Part shown: positions 50,613-61,652 of the stretch, in pieces
Position numbering within the stretch: position 1 is the stretch's first letter
Layout of the letters: every line of letters starts with the position of its first letter
NCBI GenBank assembly: GCA_027943335.1
Contig: BSBK01002801.1
Coordinates: 685,001 to 749,000 of the forward strand
Direction: 5' to 3'
From: Chamaecyparis obtusa
Taxonomy: Eukaryota > Streptophyta > Pinopsida > Cupressales > Cupressaceae
DNA: 64,000 nucleotides
The notes under the pieces: model-generated
The model's input: only the letters and a program-made list of their open reading frames with translations
What the model was told of the DNA's origin: nothing
Databases searched by the model: none
Position numbers and translations under genes: made by a program

Positions 50613-53610
50613 CCCTAAACGATCTTGAGACTAACCCAACTTGTCCTTTCTGACAATCCTCTCTAGATCCTGGAGTATACTCCTCAAGAAATTGGCCCCA
50701 ATATCCAACATTCCAACCATCCAATCCTTATGAAGCTCACATGAAAAAATAGTTAGCAGTGTTATTCCATTCACAAGGAACATAACGAAAGGAAACATAC
50801 TCTAAGGAGTCTCTCAAATTGAGAATCTCATTACCCACAACCAAATGCCAATCAACATCATCCATCTTCTTTCTATTCAACATATCCATAACCACTTGAG
50901 AATTAAACTCATAAATAATCTTGCTTTAACCAAGATCACACCCTCTTTCAAGAGCTAAGAGAACAACAACCTCCATGTAATTATTAGTCTGATGTCCCTT
51001 ATCCTCTGAGAATACAAAGATAACATTACAAAATTTATCCTTGATAACTCTTCCAACTCTTGCATGTCCTGAATTTCCTCTAGAAGACCCATTAGTATTA
51101 ACCTTAAGGGTTCCTAGAGGTGGAGGAGGCCACTTACCATTCTGTTGAACCTTTTGTTTAGCATGTCTACACCTTCCCTATTTCCTCCTAAAAAGGCCAT
51201 CTCAAAACTTCACACTAAAAATCTTTTAGTTCTGGACAACTTGCATATCTCCAAGGTCTATTATCTCAGAAAGATCACACTTAGCCATTAGAGTTTTCCA
51301 TTAAATATGTTTAACATGCAACTAGACTTTCTCCACTAGTATCCTCTTATCTTTAAAAATATTTTGGTTCCTTTCAAGCCACAATTGCCAAATAATGAAA
51401 TAGTGCCCAATATTCCATGCTACCTTAACAAAGGAAGTCTTAGAAGGGGGTCTTCCTAACCTGTTTTAGAAATCAACCAAAGAGTTGGCATGAAAAAAAG
51501 TGTGCCTCCAAACTCCCCATCACCAATGCCAAACATAATTGGTAAAAGAACACTAGGAAAAGAGATGAGGGCTAGTTTCTTTACTTTTTCCACACAAAAC
51601 ACAAATAGAAGGCCCCTGAAAGCCTCTCTTCCTAAGATTCTCCCAGGTGAGACATCTATTCTAAACAACTAACCATAGGAATAAATTACACATAATCCAA
51701 GCCATCATGTTCTAAGCTTTCTTCCTCCATGGAACATTTTCCCTTCCAAAAGCCATCTTGTCTAGTTTTTTATGCCCCAAAGCCACCGTAAACCTACCCT
51801 TTGGATTAGGTTCCTAGGCAAGAATGTATGCACCATTGAGTGAATTACACATTCTATCAGCCAAGATTCTAACAAGATCCTTCATATCCTCTACTAAACC
51901 TCCAAGAGGCCACTTATGTGGTTCTTTCCATCTAACCACATGTCCATGCCTCAAGTGCATAGAAACCTTAAAATTCTCAACTCTAGCCCATCCAACTTCA
52001 AGGAAATAATTGCAAAGAGAGTGAAAATGGAGAAATTGGGATAGTATAGGATGGAATCCATACCAGAAGTCCTTTCAAAACAAAGTTTTAACATCCTTAT
52101 TACAAATCCAAAATAAACCTTATTTTACTAACTAGGCTCCTATTTTGAGAGTATGCCAAATGATGGATCCACTTCCTTGTAGATTATATTGAGAAGCTTC
52201 CTTTCCTTCCAGTCTCCCCAAATATATTATGTTAAGGATTTTATCCCATCATTGATCTTGGATGATACACCATCTCCAGAAGAGTTTAGCAACTAGAGAA
52301 ATGCCACTCATTCTTGTATTTCGTAGACCAAGACCACTGTCCTGCATTGACCTACATATAGAATCTCATTTAACCAAACTTCACTTTGATGAAAGAAAAT
52401 TACCTATCCATAAAAATTGTCTAGAAAGGGCATCAAATAATTTAATTAAGCTCACTAGAGTTGTTTGCACAAAGAACTTGTAAATAGGGAGTGCTTGGAA
52501 AATTCACTTTAAAAGAGTCACTATACTAGCCATTGAGAGGCACCTATTATTGTAATGACTAACCTTATGATGTAACTTATCTAAAATCTCATGCAAAAAC
52601 CCCCAATATAAGTGAATCACTGAAAGAGGAACTCTAAGATAGACAAAAGGAAGGGTTCCAATTGGAAATCTCAAAATTCTAGCAATCTTAGCTTGAATAA
52701 GAGAACGAGTGTTAAAAAAGAAGATAGAATATTTTCCTTCATTAATCTTTTGTCCAGAGGATTTCAAGTAAATATCTAAAGCCTTTCTAAAGTTAGCAAT
52801 TTTGTTGATTTTGGCAACACCCACAAGAGCAGTATCATCTACAAATTGAATATGGGTAGAGGAAGGAGTACCATGACCCTAGTTCCAACCTTGGATCAAA
52901 CCCTATCTTACTCTAAACTTTATAAATCTTCCCAATCCTTAAAGGTTCATGGAAATGGAATCACCTTGTTGAAGACCTCTCAATGCACCAAATAACTATG
53001 TGGACTCACTATTAATAAGAAACACAAAAGAAGAGGAAGTGATGCAACTCATCACCTACGTGATTCATTCAATTCCAAATCCAAAGGCATAAAACAATTT
53101 ATACAAAAAGGACCATTTGACTCTATCATAAGATTTAGCCATGTCCAATTTAATTAACATAGCCTTCTCCTTAGAGACTACCATAGAATGCACAACCTCT
53201 GTTGCTATCATAGTCTTACCAAAAATTTTCATCCAACAATAAAGCCTCCTTTCTCCTTAGAGATTAATCTATTTAGCCAAGACTTAAGTCTTTTTGCAAT
53301 CAACTTTGTGATAATTTTCTTAGACCAAGTTACACATAGCAATAGGTCTAAAGGAATAAAGAGAATTAGCTTTTTCCTTTTCAGGGATAAGTGCAAGAAA
53401 ATTAGAATTCAAAGTTTTGAGCATCTGTTTGTTTCTATAGGATTCCTACACAACCTCAAAGAGACCCAGTTGAATAATTTCCCAATTTTTTTGATAAAAT
53501 TATATAGGGAAGCCATCCAGTCGTGGAGCTTTATCCTTCATGTTAAAAACTACTACTTCAACTTCATTTAATGAAACAAGTCAGATGAGATCTTCATTCA
53601 TCTTGTTGGT
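50613..53610 (-). mobile_element. LINE, second copy (minus strand), truncated at both ends
   Basis: It matches the LINE at 35080-39787 in reverse orientation. The RNase H end is at about 50640-51200 and the zinc-binding C-V-L-C-G-K-S segment near 51570-51660. RT has the box F-V-D-D-T at about 52828-52843, and a long open piece (52824-52504) is clearly homologous to 37383-37691. The match begins only within the segment before RT (about 53605), so the endonuclease and ORF1 are missing. The 3' tail is also missing at about 50613, where it abuts a tandem repeat unit. Stops and frameshifts are frequent. Confidence 0.75.
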
Positions 53611-53917
53611 TGCCAAATCAACAAATTGGAAATCCTATGAGCTTTCCTAACTCAATGCTTGGACTTTCCAACTAACTTGGCCAATGAACGAGAATGATCG
53701 ATTATGATCCTCTTCACCTATTCTTTAGGCTTTGCAAGACCAAGGAGGGTGGGTCTGTACCTCATCTTTATCTTTTGGATGGAGGCTTTTTATAGCAAAT
53801 AATTTGGTTTCTTCAAATGTTCTCTTAAGTTGGTAATATATCTTAAGAAAATCAAATTATGAACTATATAGAGCGCTTTTGGTATCAAATTGATTTTGAC
53901 TAAAAATGAATGCTAAT
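53611..53917. other. Unassigned segment between LINE copy and TIR element B
   Basis: About 307 bases without a supported gene. The LINE similarity fades near 53610. The TIR element starts at 53918 after TAAT. Confidence 0.4.
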
Positions 53918-55241
53918 GGGTGAACCCACAATAGTGGGTTACACTTTTTAGCCTGAACGGACACTGAACTCTACATTTTGAGAAAAAATTTCAGATTCGG
54001 ATGCATATTGCCGTTGAACCGCTCGAAATCAGAGGATGAAGTAAATTAGAGTCTTTTAGGATTTTTTGTCTAGTTTCTAAATATATTTTTTTTGAATTAA
54101 TTTGAATACTTTTTTCTTTCTCCCATGAAAACTTGTATGGTGCTGAAAACGTCATTTTCAAATAGTAACATTGTTTTCATAGAGCATAACTTTTTTTGTA
54201 AAATAGATATGGATGCAATTCTTTCGAATTTAATTTTGTAACATCCATACGGAGGGCATGCAATTGGTTTGATGACATTATCACTGTTATTGCATATTTT
54301 ATTAATGTTTGAAGTTGACTAAACCAAAATTTTGACCTACCTTGACTACATAGCTTATAACTTATTGTATATTTATTGAATTTCAATTATTATTTTTTTA
54401 ATAGAAAGTAGACTCGAATACGGAGAGCACTGTTATTTTTCCAAAAAAAATTTCCTTGTTTTACTATTTTTCATTGAACGTCAAACTCAGAGGTTTATAT
54501 TTGATAAAAAACCTACATTCATTTAACATCAAAAACCATACACATAATAAATTTAAAAATAGTCAAATATATAACCGTTTGAAAGCTAGTTTCGAGTACT
54601 TGTTGAATGCAAAAGGACGTCTTCTTATTCATCCATTTGATCAACGCACTTGAGGCTCGAAGCCATGAAATTCTTAGAATTTCTTGAAAACTTGAAACCA
54701 TGGCTCAAACTAGGGACTTTCGATAGAAAGTACTTTGCCCAAAAATGGAAAATTTAGTTAATACTAACCTAGTTTCGATCGAAAGTCATTTACTTTCGAT
54801 AGAAAGTCATGTTTGACTTTCGATCAAAAGTCATGTCGACCTTTTTGGTGGCATTTTCGGTTGATAAGTCATGTCAACTTTCGGCGGATATAAACTTCCG
54901 CCAAAAAAAACCCTAAATACACGACTTTCGATCGAAAGTCATCACTAAGAGACTTTCGATCGAAAGTTCCTTAGTAACTTTCGATCGAAAGTTCCTTAGT
55001 AACTTTCGATCGAAAGTTACTAAGGAACTTTCGATCGAAAGTTACTAAGGAACTTTTGATCGAAAGTTACTTACGATCGAAAGTCCTTTGTTTAAGGACT
55101 TTCAATCGTAAGTTTAGTTCTTATGATTGAAAGTTGAAGCTAGTTTCTATTGAAAGTTGATAAATATTATTTTGCCGAAAATGCATTTCAGGATGGATTC
55201 CTTCCTCCAAAAAATTGTAACCCAGTATTGTGGGTTCACCC
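53918..55241 (+). mobile_element. Non-autonomous TIR element, copy B, with palindrome array
   Basis: It starts GGGTGAACCCACAATAGTGG and ends with the inverted repeat (one internal mismatch) at 55241. TAAT lies on both sides (53914-53917 and 55242-55245), which suggests a 4-base target duplication. The left half matches copy A (9336-10332, reversed) over several hundred bases. Copy B is about 330 bases longer, and the region at 54714-55160 holds a palindrome array not seen in copy A. Hairpin strings lie at both ends (53923-53940 and 55219-55236). No transposase is visible. Confidence 0.7.
54714..55160. repeat. Array of the palindrome ACTTTCGATCGAAAGT
   Basis: Five perfect copies start at 54924, 54952, 54977, 55002 and 55027, and one with a single mismatch at 55052; the last four intervals are exactly 25 bases. 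The 7-base linkers are CCTTAGT to the left and its reverse complement ACTAAGG to the right of the copy at 55002. The block 54952-55067 is therefore itself a near-perfect palindrome centred at about 55009/55010. Degenerate half-sites (CTTTCGAT, GATCGAAAG and variants) extend from 54714 to 55160. Confidence 0.9.
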
Positions 55242-55522
55242 TAATATGTATTGTATAGATTATAAATTCTTAAAAGGATAATGTATTGATTTATATGCTG
55301 AATAATGTGATAAGTGCCTTCTTTCTATTGGGCTACAAAGTTTGTTCTTTCATTAACTTTAATGTATAATCTTTGTGAGACAATTTTTAAGATTACTACT
55401 AGGACAATCTTGTCAACTAACCTGATCTTTAATGCCCTTGATTAGTGATTGATATTCCAATTAGTTTTATTGAATTTTAACTCCTATTAGAAGAGATCAA
55501 TAAAATAGAATAGATATGGAAT

Positions 55523-56582
55523 AGTTAGGATTAGGTAATACTGAGAGGGGGGGGGGGGGGGTGAATCCGTATTATTGAACTTTGATTTAAACTTTAAACA
55601 ATTGTAAATAAACCATAACACTGCTGAAATGAAAAGAACAATAAAACATAACACATAACTCATGACACCATGATTTGTTCTCAAGGAAACCCTAGCCAAG
55701 GGAAAACCTCAGTGGGTATGGTACCCACAACTATGCACTAAAATATTGTATCCCTGTTAGGAGATCTAGCCCTGTTAGGAGATGATGATTACATAGTATA
55801 ATTCCTTGTTAAATGATTACAAAACCCTGTTAGGGGTATACAAAAAACCTAGTTAAAGGTGGTGATCAAACAACTCTTACAATAAAAAACTATTACAAAG
55901 AGTTCTCCAAAATGTGAACAATACAAGCACTTATCTTGCTTAGTTAGTTCCAGTTAAAGCTCTGTCTCTTATTGCGCTCGCATTTGATCTTTGCTTTTAG
56001 ATTCAAAAATTTTCTTCTTCATCATAATCACAATACACACCGCTTTCATAAAAGAACTCTATACTTATACAAAAACTTCTTATCCAGTCGGCTTCACACA
56101 TACCATACAAAACATAATAATTAATTATGTAAAGGGTAAGTATGAAGTTAGTGATCATATATCACCAAAGAGTGGGCAAGATACTCTATTCACCTGACTT
56201 AGTATATTACCATACCAAGTAACCTTACCACAATCACCACAACTGCTCATATACCCTGTTATACTACTTTTACTATCTTTGCATACCTTCCGAATACTAT
56301 ATCTTACTTATCTGATCACCAAAACTTATGCGCTCTTAACTTAAGCATATAAATATACTAAAATACCATATGTTAACTTTGCAAGCCATAATTCCTTATA
56401 AATCTTCATCACTGACCAAAACTGTAACATTGTACCCTATTACCCTGATTCTAGACTTAGTCATTTTTATGACTGTGACTCCAGTACTGAATCTCTCATC
56501 ATGTGATCACTCCAAAATAAGTGTTTCCATAAATGACAACCCTCAAGTGTTCCCTAGTGCCCCAAAACATCACTTGCCAACA
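55523..56582 (-). repeat. 3' LTR (left copy) of the pol-less element
   Basis: 1060 bases matching 61653-62703 along the whole length. It contains a 15-base G run (55547-55561) where the partner has six. The terminal TG is AG here. Confidence 0.9.
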
Positions 56583-56594
56583 ATCTCTCCTTTT
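56583..56594 (-). other. Polypurine tract of the pol-less element
   Basis: Read on the minus strand this is AAAAGGAGAGAT, directly upstream of the 3' LTR's TGTTGG. That is the position and composition expected for the plus-strand DNA primer. Confidence 0.65.
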
Positions 56595-56844
56595 GGCATT
56601 GATGGCCCAACACTTAGAAAAATGACTAAGTGTCACAATACAACTCTCTTCTTTTCTTTTTCTCTTTTCTACTTTTTTTTTTGTTTTATACATTTTTTTT
56701 TTCTTCTTCTTCTTATTTTTTTTGTCTCCCTCTCTTTTACTTTTCTCTACATATTTCTCTTCCTCATTTTTCTTTCTCTTGCTCTCCGTTTGACATCAAT
56801 GGCAAAGGTACATTCAAAATTTCAAAACTTAAGCTCAAAAGGAT

Positions 56845-58184
56845 TCAATGCGTACTTACCAAATTTAAGACATCTTGGAAAGAGTTTTCCAAGGTCTTTA
56901 CTTCCTTAGCCCATGATTTTAATAGTAGCTTACTGACATGGATTAATCCATTTAGTGCAAATAATGTTGTCTCTGCTGCCTTAAGCTCTATAGGTGTAGG
57001 CACAGTCATTGAGCCTTCAACCTTTTCCATCTCTAAAAGATGTGACTCAAGCATTGTAAGATTAGGGGTTAGTAGGCTTCTCAATAAGAGAAATATTTTT
57101 ATAACTCTCCCTTTCTCCATTTCGAGTACACTTATCTTGTCCAAAAGTCTAGATGTTTCTTTGTTCAATTCAACCATAGTTAGTGAAGATGATTCACAAC
57201 AGTCCATCAGACTATCAAGAGTAGCCCTATCCTTGGATAAAATCTCCTTAATGTTCTTTACAAGTCTGTAAGGACTTATGAAGTAGTTGTAAATCTTCTT
57301 GCCTTGTGCTACAAAAATCTTAACCTTAAGAGTAGTAGCCTTGAGAATTTCTAAGTCCCATGAGATGGACTGGCAGAATTCTATCGACTTCTTCTCCAAA
57401 ATATTCTTCTCAGCCTTGTCTTCTGCAGTCTTTAGCAATGAGTCAAAGTGACTATCAAAGCTATCCAATATTGTACCAAGGTTCTCTGCTTCATCCTTTT
57501 CTTGAAAGATGATCAGTGAGGGAAGTAGCTTGTTTACTATTTCTACAGCCCTAGCCATTACCTTTATTCTTTTGTCACCTTTTTTAATAGATCTCTCTTT
57601 AGATTTAGCAAAGGCCATGAAGGATAGCTTCATAAGCTCATTTTCATCCATGTTGTCTACATCAGAACTTGTTGGTTTGATCATGTTTGCCAACAGTAAA
57701 GAGGTGTCCATTTTAACCTCAGCTTCTTTTTCTTTCTAGTCTCTTCTACCCTCTTTTCTTCATGTTGTGATTCCTTCTCTTGTACTTTATCCTCCATTTT
57801 CTCTTCCTCTGACTGTTCTTGTCCTCCAACTTCCATCACACTATCCAAATTATCCAAAAATGGATCATTAATATCATGTGAAGTGTCAAGGGTCACAGGC
57901 ACACCAAAGACAAAGAAATTTGGTTGCATGATGTCCTGTATACTTTCATCCATTGCCTTGGAACTTTCTCCCAATCCAAAAGATGCAGGCTTAGTGACCT
58001 TGGGAGGTGAGGTCTTCTTTGGCATATCATACATTAGAATTTGATTTAATGCCTTTTGAGTGTCCTCAATTACCTCGTCATATTTCCTAGCCATGATATT
58101 GACTAGTCTGGCCTTTGTCCTTAGTAGAGGTTTTAATGCATTTATAATTATTTCTCTTTCATGTATTGATACAACTGGTAACAT
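56845..58184 (-). pseudogene. Unknown ORF of the pol-less element, C-terminal coiled-coil part
   Basis: Two long open segments, 58184-57681 (167 codons) and 57711-56845 (288 codons, ATG at 57711), overlap in different frames. They appear to be one protein split by a frameshift near 57700. The first segment is basic and then strongly acidic (runs of E, K and Q). The second is leucine-, lysine- and glutamate-rich and probably largely helical. There is no cysteine/histidine cluster, protease or polymerase motif. I do not recognise the family. The long open length in an otherwise stop-ridden area suggests it was functional until fairly recently. Confidence 0.45.
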
Positions 58185-60600
58185 GCCCTCAATGGATCTA
58201 TTCCTTATGTTTTCATCTTCTGATTGTGCCTACTGCTTCCTAATTTCTAGTTTTCTGTATAGTTCTTTAGGGATACTTGCTTCAACTTCTAATAGATTTT
58301 TCTTGAAGATCAATAAGTATTCAATTATTGTGTCTTCAATGATAACCTGATCTTTAGAACTATATCTATCATAGTATTGTGTCCACTGTATTTAGATTTC
58401 CATCTTTTATTACTCTTTTCTGCAATGATTTGAGGTCAGGTTTCCACAAGGTTTGTGGATCCTTCTGCGCTACTTCTTCAACTTTTTCAACTACCTTTTC
58501 CTCTTTCTTCTTTCTCTTCACTTATATCTCTTTCTCCTCAGGACTGTCTTGCTTACTTGATCTTGTAGATCTCCTAGGGGTGATCGCAGGTACAACTTCT
58601 TGTATTTCCTCTTCTTGGGTAATCGACAAGTCAACAATATCAGTGCTAGGACTTACTATTTTGTTTTCCTCTGAAGGGATAGGTGCATCAATAGCAATGC
58701 TAGAAGATGCCTCCATCTTATTTCTCATATCTATCAACTCCCTTTTAGTGATTCCTACCTTCACAGTGATATCTTCAACAATTTTGTTGACTTTCCTTTT
58801 CCTCATTAGCTTCTCTTGCTCTTCTCTGACTTTTTCATACTTCTCCCTATATGTTCCCCATCTTTCTTGGGTAGGGTCTATTTCTGCTATCAGTACATGC
58901 TCTACCTACATGGTTAGAATCTCAACACTTACTTCATATCCCATAGGATAACACCATTTCATTCTTGGTTCTACTGCCTTAAAGAAAACACAATCAGTTT
59001 CAACCATGAAATAGATGGTGTCCTCATACTTTTCAACTATGTTTTCCAGTATCCTATACCTTTCTTTCATATGCCTCTATAGTATCTTTTTCATGGAAAA
59101 TAGTTCACCATCAACCCAATTCTTATCTTCTCTTCGGTAGTATTCTAAAATCTGAATTCTAGTGGGTACATTATCCTTCCATGCCCTAGGGTGCATGCTA
59201 GGAAACTTATGAATAATATGAATATAGATATGGACCAATAATGACCCAAACCTAAATCCTTTTGTCGTATCCTTCTTTATCACCTTTATATTTTCAAGGA
59301 ACTGATGTGCAAGTATTTCGTAAAGGTTATATTTCTTATTTTCCTTCACCATTTTGCATGCCATCATGATGACTCCAACTGATATAGAGTTTGGTCTGCT
59401 ACTATAATATAATTTGTAGCCCAATAACATTGCCACCAGTTTGACATCCTACTGGAAGATATCATTGATTGTCATTGCCCTCTTGTCCCATTTAGAGTGT
59501 GTTAGGGCTTCCACCTATTTCTTTAAGTTCTTTTCTGCTACAGGGAGGGCTCCTTCATTGTCTAAACCTGTTATGTCATGAATCAACTATGCACAAATAT
59601 TTACTAGTTGATCTCCAATCCAAACAAACTGATTGTGGACTCTGCTAAGGATTATTTTGAACCATTCTGTTTCCATGAATTCTGTGAGTAGGGTTAGCTT
59701 AATAATGGATTGATCTTGTAGGTGTTTGAACTCTTCAACCATGGATCCATATGCTTCTATCATGTTATCCAAATCACTATAGATGTTTACATCCCTAATG
59801 ATCTCATACTTGCAGTGTATGTATGCCCTAATATCTTCTACGTGCACTATGCCTACATGGGTTTGTGAAAACGCTCCCTCCGGATCATCATCCTCACAAG
59901 ATTTGAAGGGATGTCTTTTAAATTTATACCTAGGTCTATCCAAAACATCATAAACCAATGGTGCATCCATAAATTCTTTATGAGATTAGGTCTAAATACC
60001 TTAAACACGTTTGAATCCAGAACTTTCTTTGTGCGATCACGCAATCACTTTGCTAGATGAGTGATAATCTTCTCAACTCTACTCACCTTAAACACTGATC
60101 AATAAATGGTGTAGAAATAAATTCTTTCAAGTCCTCTTATCCATCACAAGTTGAGTATATTGCATTAAACATAGGTAGCTCAACTTCGCATGCCGTCCAA
60201 TCAGTATAAAACTCACGAACACCAAAAGTGAATTTCCAAGTGTTGCGCTCTCATCCACAGACTCAATGTCTATACATATCATACCTAAGATTGCATGAGC
60301 TTACTCCTCATATGTAGGTGCTAGATGTATTCATTTCACTGTATCCAATGCTCTCCCTAAGGCCATGCAGCCCTCTAGGTCGATGCTTCAAAGAACTCAT
60401 CATGCGAAGACACAGTATAATCTCCTGTCTCTCCCTGAACCACTACTTTGTTTAAAACTTTTACTTGCCATATATTCTCATCCTCCTCGTTCTTTGATTT
60501 CTTGAAATGATTCCCAAATTCATCTATGTACTCATTAAGACTCTTTCCACTGTCACCAATATTCTTTCTTATAACCACAGGAGGTGGTCCTCTTGGTTCA
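58185..60600 (-). pseudogene. Unknown ORF of the pol-less element, N-terminal part (broken)
   Basis: Minus-strand open segments in order are 60578-60375, 60044-59853, 59970-59587 (127 codons), 59436-59077 (119 codons) and 58806-58522 (94 codons, K/E-rich then acidic). Stops separate them. The 59970-59077 part looks globular, with many aromatic residues. It probably forms one long protein with 58184-56845. I recognise no domain. It could be a captured host gene or a lineage-specific retroelement ORF. Confidence 0.4.
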
Positions 60601-60619
60601 CTAGATCTTCTTGGTCCTC

Positions 60620-61610
60620 TTTTGTTGTCCTCTCCATTATATCTATAAAATTTTTTTGTGTCCTAGGTTGTTACATTTGTAACAAGTAGGAGGTCTCCTT
60701 CTATCTTGATTAGTTTGCAACTTACAGTACCTTGCTATATGCCTAAAGTTATTACATTTTTGACATGCGATCTTGGTTGTTGTTTCTTCTCTGACATAAT
60801 CTTATTTATACCTAGACTGATCTGGTTTTCTACAATCTGCTTTCTTGTGTCCATATTCATAATAGTTAAAACAATAGCTGGTAAAGGCTTAGAGTTACCT
60901 CTACTTCTACAATCTCTTTTCATGTGACCAACTTTGTTGCATCCAAAACATCTACCTCTGAAGGGTTTGAACTGTTCTTGAGGTTCTTCATGAGTAGGTT
61001 TTTCTTCATGTATAGGTCTTTCTTCATTCTTTGTTCCACTTGCTTCTTCATTGGTTTTAGAACTTTCTACTTCATTGAATCCAACTCCAGTCATGTCTCC
61101 TTTAGGTTTTTGTCTTGCTCTTTGCTCATCAATTTTGTCACTACTCGTGCAACTTCTCAATGTGTAGTTTGGCTTGAGTGAGTTCACATTTAATGATCTG
61201 ATTATACTTCTCTAATTCTTGATATTTATCTTTGTAGTGGTCAAGTTCAGTCTTCATTAGTCTTATCTACTCATTTACTACTTTTAGTGATTCTTCAACT
61301 TTGCTCCTAGCATCTTTTTCATGTTGAATTTCTTTTATCATCAAAAGATTGATCTCCTCTTTTTCTTGCTCCAGCCTCTTTACTTGATTTGATGTATCAT
61401 TGTATGAATCTTCTTGGATCTTGTCCATAAGATCTTATTTATGATTTCTTGAAGCTTGCAGTTGTTCTTTTAGTTTTTTGATAAAACCTTCTTCTCTTCT
61501 CAATTTAAATTTCAACATACCATTCTCAACCTTCTCTTTGTCCAAATCTTCAAGTGTTGCTTCAAAGTTCTCTTGTAAACTTTCCTAATCCATTCTCATC
61601 TCCCTTAAGT
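60620..61610 (-). pseudogene. Gag-like coiled coil with several CCHC zinc knuckles
   Basis: From about 61600 the minus strand encodes a charged, heptad-like coiled coil broken by a few stops, joined to the open segment 61187-60735. That holds a perfect CCHC knuckle C-F-G-C-N-K-V-G-H-M-K-R-D-C near 60950-60900. Downstream, in shifted frames, are two to three further knuckle-like strings: C-F-N-Y-Y-E-Y-G-H with a lost cysteine near 60880-60840, C-Q-K-C-N-N near 60770-60720, and C-Y-K-C-N-N-L-G-H near 60680-60650. Nucleic-acid binding is the expected role, as in the nucleocapsid part of Gag. No gag core domain was recognised upstream. Confidence 0.6.
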
Positions 61611-61638
61611 TGTTAGGCTTTCTCTCCAAGGTCCAATA

Positions 61639-61650
61639 GCTCTGATACCA
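61639..61650 (-). other. Primer-binding site, initiator Met-tRNA type
   Basis: Minus-strand TGGTATCAGAGC lies two bases downstream of the 5' LTR end. It is an exact match to the canonical plant retrotransposon primer-binding site and sets the orientation of the pol-less element. Confidence 0.92.
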
Positions 61651-61652
61651 AT

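Noticed and set aside
54924..55067. CRISPR-like regular array
   Set aside because: The spacing is regular, but the spacers are 7-9 bases and repeated, the units are palindromes, and the host is a plant.
56370..57271. Plus-strand frames of 179 and 213 codons rich in Ser, Phe and Leu
   Set aside because: They overlap the LTR, the purine tract and the antisense of the minus-strand coiled-coil ORF. Composition explains the openness.
61639..61650. Possible tRNA gene fragment (GCTCTGATACCA)
   Set aside because: It matches only the tRNA 3' end and sits two bases from an LTR edge, so it is a primer-binding site. No cloverleaf is present.
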